DNA of 64,000 nucleotides. Source: an uncultured Hyphomicrobiales bacterium. GTDB taxonomy: Bacteria; Pseudomonadota; Alphaproteobacteria; Rhizobiales; Rhizobiaceae. The notes beneath the pieces are model-generated. The model saw only the letters and a program-made list of their open reading frames with translations, was not told the DNA's origin and searched no databases. The translations under genes were made by a program, and so were the position numbers. Below, one piece after another: positions 62,903 to 64,000 of the stretch. Position 1 is the stretch's first letter, and each line of letters opens with the position of its first letter. The stretch covers positions 91,440 through 155,439 of the forward strand of contig CALTTH010000001.1 of the NCBI GenBank assembly GCA_943908365.1, written 5' to 3'.

Positions 62903-64000
62903 ATGAACATCATGCAGCCCGTAAAGGGAAACACGAAGGCCCTTGCGGATCCGCAGGCCGATATCAGCGCCAGGTCGGAACGTCTTCCGATTACCAGAGA
63001 AGTCTTCTGGGCGCGCAACATCGTCGGAGCGGCAACGTTTTTCGACGGCTACACGGTTATCGCAATCGCCTATGCCATGCCAGTTCTTGTGCGCGAATGG
63101 GGTCTTACACCGGCCCAGACGGGCATGATCCTGTCGATGGGATATCTCGGTCAGCTGATCGGCGCGATCTTGTTTGGCTGGCTTGCTGAAAAGGTCGGAC
63201 GCCTGAAAGTGCTGCTCTTCACCATTCTTCTTTTTGTCAGCATGGACGTGGCCTGCCTCTTTGCCGCCGGTGCCGGCATGATGATGGCCTTCCGCTTTGT
63301 GCAGGGGATTGGAACCGGCGGCGAAGTGCCGGTTGCCAGCGCTTACATTAACGAGCTGATTGGCTCGAAAGGACGTGGCCGTTTCTTCCTGCTCTACGAA
63401 GTCATGTTCCTGCTTGGCCTCGTGGGCGCCGGTCTGATCGGTTACTTCATGGTGCCGGTCTATGGTTGGAAAGCCATGTTCGTCGTCGGTCTGGTTCCTG
63501 CCATCTTAATGATCCCGCTGCGTTGGTTCTTGAAGGAATCGCCCCGCTGGCTCGCCGCGAATGGCCGCTATGACGAAGCCGATGCCATCGTCTCTCGTAT
63601 GGAGGAAAGTGCACGCGCATCCGGCAAAGAGCTTTCAGAGCCTCGCATCGTGGCAACGCCTGTGAGACGCAAGTCCGACTGGAAGGAACTGTTCCAGGGC
63701 ATCTATCTAAAGCGGACGCTCTCGATCTGGGCGATGTGGTTCTGCGCTTACATGGTGGCAAACGGAACAATCACCTGGTTGCCGACGCTCTACCGCCAGA
63801 CCTTCAACCTGCCTCTCGAAACCAGCATCCTCTATGGCTTTATGACCTCTGCTGCGGGCGTCGTCGCAGCTGTCATATGCGCCCTGCTGATCGACAAGGT
63901 CGGCCGCAAACGCTGGTATGCCGGCGCCTTGCTTCTTGCTCCAATACCCCTCGTCATTCTCGCATGGCTTGGCGCGACCTCGCCATTGCAGGTGCTGATC
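62903..64000 (+). CDS. MFS transporter, aromatic/sugar acid importer-like (3' end outside window)
   Basis: The first 366 codons of an MFS carrier are present and the frame is open to the window end. It has NIVGAATFFDGYTVIAIAYAMPVL (helix 1), the helix 2-3 loop WLAEKVGRLKVLL, GIGTGGEVPVASAYINELIGSKGRGR (helix 4-5) and KESPRWLAANGRYDEADAIV, the pattern of the metabolite:H+ and aromatic acid:H+ symporter groups. ATG 62903 has GAGGAGG upstream. It is very likely cotranscribed with the DapA-like gene and supplies its substrate. Confidence 0.9.
   Translation, partial: MNIMQPVKGNTKALADPQADISARSERLPITREVFWARNIVGAATFFDGYTVIAIAYAMPVLVREWGLTPAQTGMILSMGYLGQLIGAILFGWLAEKVGRLKVLLFTILLFVSMDVACLFAAGAGMMMAFRFVQGIGTGGEVPVASAYINELIGSKGRGRFFLLYEVMFLLGLVGAGLIGYFMVPVYGWKAMFVVGLVPAILMIPLRWFLKESPRWLAANGRYDEADAIVSRMEESARASGKELSEPRIVATPVRRKSDWKELFQGIYLKRTLSIWAMWFCAYMVANGTITWLPTLYRQTFNLPLETSILYGFMTSAAGVVAAVICALLIDKVGRKRWYAGALLLAPIPLVILAWLGATSPLQVLI

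Overview
The window is chromosomal DNA of an alphaproteobacterium of the Rhizobiaceae, most like Agrobacterium/Rhizobium. This rests on the gene order glnD-murJ-trpS, nfu-tsaB-rimI-mur-plsC-miaB-phoH-ybeY-corC-lnt-praR-metK-trmB and rpmH-rnpA-yidC-engB. Other signs are three copies of a RIME-like intergenic repeat, a ROSE-type RNA thermometer before a small heat-shock gene, and the GC-rich codon use of most genes. All assignments come from reading the sequence; no database search was run.

Layout. 1-19.8 kb is core housekeeping, nearly all on the + strand: the end of mutS, glnD (PII signalling), murJ (lipid II flippase), trpS, a universal stress protein, nfu (Fe-S carrier, with an Irr-like inverted repeat upstream), tsaB/rimI, a Fur-family Mur regulator, plsC, miaB, phoH-like, ybeY, a CBS-domain protein, lnt, a praR-like regulator, metK and trmB. 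19.8-22.4 kb is a sugar/nucleotide module: a DeoR regulator diverging from a NudK-like Nudix hydrolase, then ribokinase, with three CACGAA(A/T)TT repeats in the divergent promoter. 22.4-43.3 kb is mixed core: rmuC, def-fmt-truA, dapE/dapD, a LOG-family protein, a nucleoside hydrolase, hsp20 plus a DUF1150 protein, a secreted EF-hand protein, a HAD phosphatase, an EamA exporter, argB, an orphan RskA-like membrane protein, engB-yidC-rnpA-rpmH, a chemoreceptor and an orphan histidine kinase.

43.5-49.2 kb is the accessory part. It begins at tRNA-Arg(ACG) and carries a convergent pair: a C5-cytosine DNA methyltransferase and a PD-(D/E)XK-type protein that is probably its restriction enzyme. Both lie in visibly AT-richer DNA. 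Next come a three-domain HAD protein of the type seen in polysaccharide loci, a sugar-type O-methyltransferase, and an open frame with no start codon that looks like a gene relic.

49.2-64 kb returns to typical sequence: a lipoprotein alpha/beta hydrolase, a probable trans-3-hydroxy-L-proline dehydratase, pyrC-pyrE-fructokinase, a GNAT protein, an Lrp regulator diverging from a Gate-domain membrane protein, a dicarboxylate/amino-acid symporter, an AraC regulator diverging from an MFS exporter, and finally a LacI regulator diverging from a DapA-family lyase and an MFS importer cut by the window end. That last group has a clear operator-overlapped promoter and looks like a small catabolic operon.

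The best candidates for something undescribed are the tRNA-adjacent restriction-modification cassette with its unrecognised nuclease, the HAD/O-methyltransferase module beside it, and the LacI/DapA-like/MFS catabolic unit.
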